This document shows, one piece after another, positions 62,474 through 64,000 of a stretch of 64,000 bases of DNA. The stretch comes from Lachnoclostridium sp. An169 (GTDB lineage Bacteria; Bacillota; Clostridia; Lachnospirales; Lachnospiraceae): the NCBI RefSeq assembly GCF_002160525.1, contig NZ_NFKT01000008.1, positions 62,001 to 126,000 of the forward strand, in the 5' to 3' direction. Within the stretch, counting starts at the first letter, position 1, and the number at the start of each line of letters is the position of its first letter. The notes under the pieces were generated by a model, which saw only the letters and a list, made by a program, of their open reading frames with translations, did not search any database and was not told the DNA's origin. Both the position numbers and the translations under genes were made by a program.

Positions 62474-64000
62474 ATGAAAACATTAAAAAAAGAAGTGGAA
62501 AAAATTCTGAAATCTATGAGTCTGGAAGAAAAAGCATCTTTGCTGTCTCAGTATGTAATGGAACAGACAGACGTGGGAAAATACGGACTGTCAGGATTTC
62601 TGCTGGCGGATGGCCCCTCCGGGATACGTAAAATGAAGAGTGCTGATTCGGAGGATATTTATGATACTGTGCCTCTTACTTCCTATCCTTCAGCAAGTAC
62701 CTATGCATGTTCGTGGGACAGAGAACTTCTGCGGGAACTGGGACACTGTCTTGGAGCAGAAGCTCAGGCAGAAGGCGTAAGTGTATTGCTGGGACCGGGC
62801 TGCAATATAAAGAGGAGTCCTCTGGGGGGAAGAAACTTTGAATACTATTCAGAGGATCCGGTACTGACCTCAGAGCTTGCAACCGAATATGTTCTTGGAC
62901 TGCAGGAGGAGGGAACAGGTGCATGCGTGAAACATTTCGCGTGCAACAATCAGGAGACCCGGCGCATGACTGTCAACGAGCATATAGACAACCGTACATT
63001 GCATGAAATATATCTTAAAGCCTTTGAAAAGCCTGTTCGTACAGGTAAGCCCTATATGGTGATGAGCGCGTATAATCGCGTGAATGGAGAGTATGGCGCC
63101 GAGAGCGGAAAATTACTGCGTGATACGCTGCGGGGAGAATGGGGGTATCAGGGAAATGTAGTCACGGACTGTTTTGGGGCTCATAATCTGGCGAAAGCGG
63201 TAAAAAACGGGTTGAATCTTCAGATGGCCGGGGAATCGGCAGAGCGTCTGGCAGAAGAAGTCGGCGAACTGATCAGCAGAGGGAGTCTGACGGAAGAAGA
63301 ACTGGATGCAAGTGTAGCGCCCACTGTGGAGCTGTCCCTGAAATGCAGAGATTCCAGAAGGAATACACAGTATGATCCGGAACAGCATCACCGGTTTGCG
63401 GAGAAGCTGGCACGGGAAAGCATGGTTCTGCTGAAAAACGAGGAAAATTTTCTTCCGGTATCACCCGATGATCGTATTGCAGTGATAGGAGGAATGGCCG
63501 GAAAACTGAGGTTTCAGGGGGGAGGAAGCTCCCATGTCACACCGTACTGTCTGGAACAGGTGAACGATGCGGTGAGAAGAATCTGTCCCGGTGCTGTGTA
63601 TTCGCAGGGGTATGATGATGATGTCACAGACGAGGCTCTGATGGAGGAAGCGGTAAAGACTGCACAGGACGCGGATAAAGTTATTTTCTGTATGGGACTT
63701 CCGGAAATCTATGAATCAGAAGGCTATGACAGAATGCATATGAGGCTTCCGAAGTGCCAGGAAGAGCTTCTCATGAAGATTCTTGAAGTAAATCCGCAGG
63801 TGGCAGTTGTATTATTTCATGGGGCCCCTGTGGAAATGCCGTGGATACATCAGGTTAGGGCTGTGCTTGACGCCTGCCTCCCTGGGGAAGCAGGAGGGAG
63901 TGCAGTGGCAGACCTGCTGTTTGGAAGGGCAAATCCGTGCGGAAAACTGGCAGAGACAATCCCGGTGAAATTATCGGACAATCCAAGCTATCTGAATTTC
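62474..64000 (+). CDS. Glycoside hydrolase family 3, partial (runs off right edge)
   Basis: The first 509 residues of a GH3 enzyme, open to the window end. The ATG at 62474 follows ACAGGAGA. Barrel motifs LADGPSGIR, LLGPGCNIKRSPLGGRNFEY, VKHFACNNQE and nucleophile D232 in VVTDCFGAHN are present, and the alpha/beta domain with AVIGGMAGKLRFQGGGSS has begun. This resembles cytosolic beta-glucosidases of the BglB/thermostable type. There is no signal peptide. It is a third GH3 paralogue, clearly different from those at 21408 and 23632. Confidence 0.93.
   Translation, partial: MKTLKKEVEKILKSMSLEEKASLLSQYVMEQTDVGKYGLSGFLLADGPSGIRKMKSADSEDIYDTVPLTSYPSASTYACSWDRELLRELGHCLGAEAQAEGVSVLLGPGCNIKRSPLGGRNFEYYSEDPVLTSELATEYVLGLQEEGTGACVKHFACNNQETRRMTVNEHIDNRTLHEIYLKAFEKPVRTGKPYMVMSAYNRVNGEYGAESGKLLRDTLRGEWGYQGNVVTDCFGAHNLAKAVKNGLNLQMAGESAERLAEEVGELISRGSLTEEELDASVAPTVELSLKCRDSRRNTQYDPEQHHRFAEKLARESMVLLKNEENFLPVSPDDRIAVIGGMAGKLRFQGGGSSHVTPYCLEQVNDAVRRICPGAVYSQGYDDDVTDEALMEEAVKTAQDADKVIFCMGLPEIYESEGYDRMHMRLPKCQEELLMKILEVNPQVAVVLFHGAPVEMPWIHQVRAVLDACLPGEAGGSAVADLLFGRANPCGKLAETIPVKLSDNPSYLNF

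Overview
The window looks like chromosomal DNA from a gut Lachnospiraceae bacterium (Clostridium cluster XIVa type). The signs are moderate GC, strong AGGAGG ribosome binding sites, many AraC-type regulators, a large intracellular glycoside hydrolase repertoire, YesM/YesN plus Lpl-type ABC sugar uptake, and a dnaE-pfkA-murI housekeeping block. No rRNA, tRNA or CRISPR array was seen.

Region 1 (1-12.7 kb) is a plant-glycan or glycoside locus. It holds a frameshifted GH2 gene cut by the window edge, an AraC regulator, a TetR/MATE efflux pair with clear operators, another AraC regulator, a GPH sugar symporter, a GH78 alpha-L-rhamnosidase, a 705-residue alpha/beta-hydrolase-like protein and a third AraC regulator. 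Region 2 (12.7-14.7 kb) is an inserted two-gene ATPase plus Toprim module that resembles split OLD/PARIS-type defence systems. Region 3 (14.9-28.8 kb) holds a binding-protein ABC importer without its own ATPase, a YesM/YesN two-component pair, a deletion remnant of a MATE gene, and a four-gene hydrolase operon (GH3, GH3, DUF5060/DUF4038, GH43). None of the hydrolases that start in this window has a signal peptide, so the scheme is import first and cleave in the cytosol.

Region 4 (28.8-36 kb) is an envelope and signalling block: small membrane proteins, a SurA-like membrane-anchored protein, an ECF sigma factor with a putative anti-sigma factor, a BlaI/BlaR1 pair with two perfect operators, and an AAA/DUF4143 ATPase with upstream repeats. 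Region 5 (36.2-45.8 kb) returns to sugar metabolism (VOC protein, SDR, GH43, sialate O-acetylesterase). It continues with a dead Rpn-type nuclease fragment, an NhaC antiporter, a 182-bp hairpin element, a decayed YczE/cytidylate-kinase-like gene with its MarR regulator, and a lone tyrosine recombinase.

Region 6 (45.9-53.1 kb) is core: CvfB-like S1 protein, HPr-like protein, DnaE, PfkA, MurI and a DUF1934 protein. Region 7 (53.1-64 kb) has an AraC regulator divergent from an isomerase/PfkB kinase/class II aldolase operon, then a CdaR regulator, GntP permease and glycerate kinase, and finally an AraC regulator divergent from a GH3 gene that runs off the right edge. Several genes are visibly decaying (GH2, MATE, YczE/kinase, Rpn), which suggests active turnover in the accessory parts.
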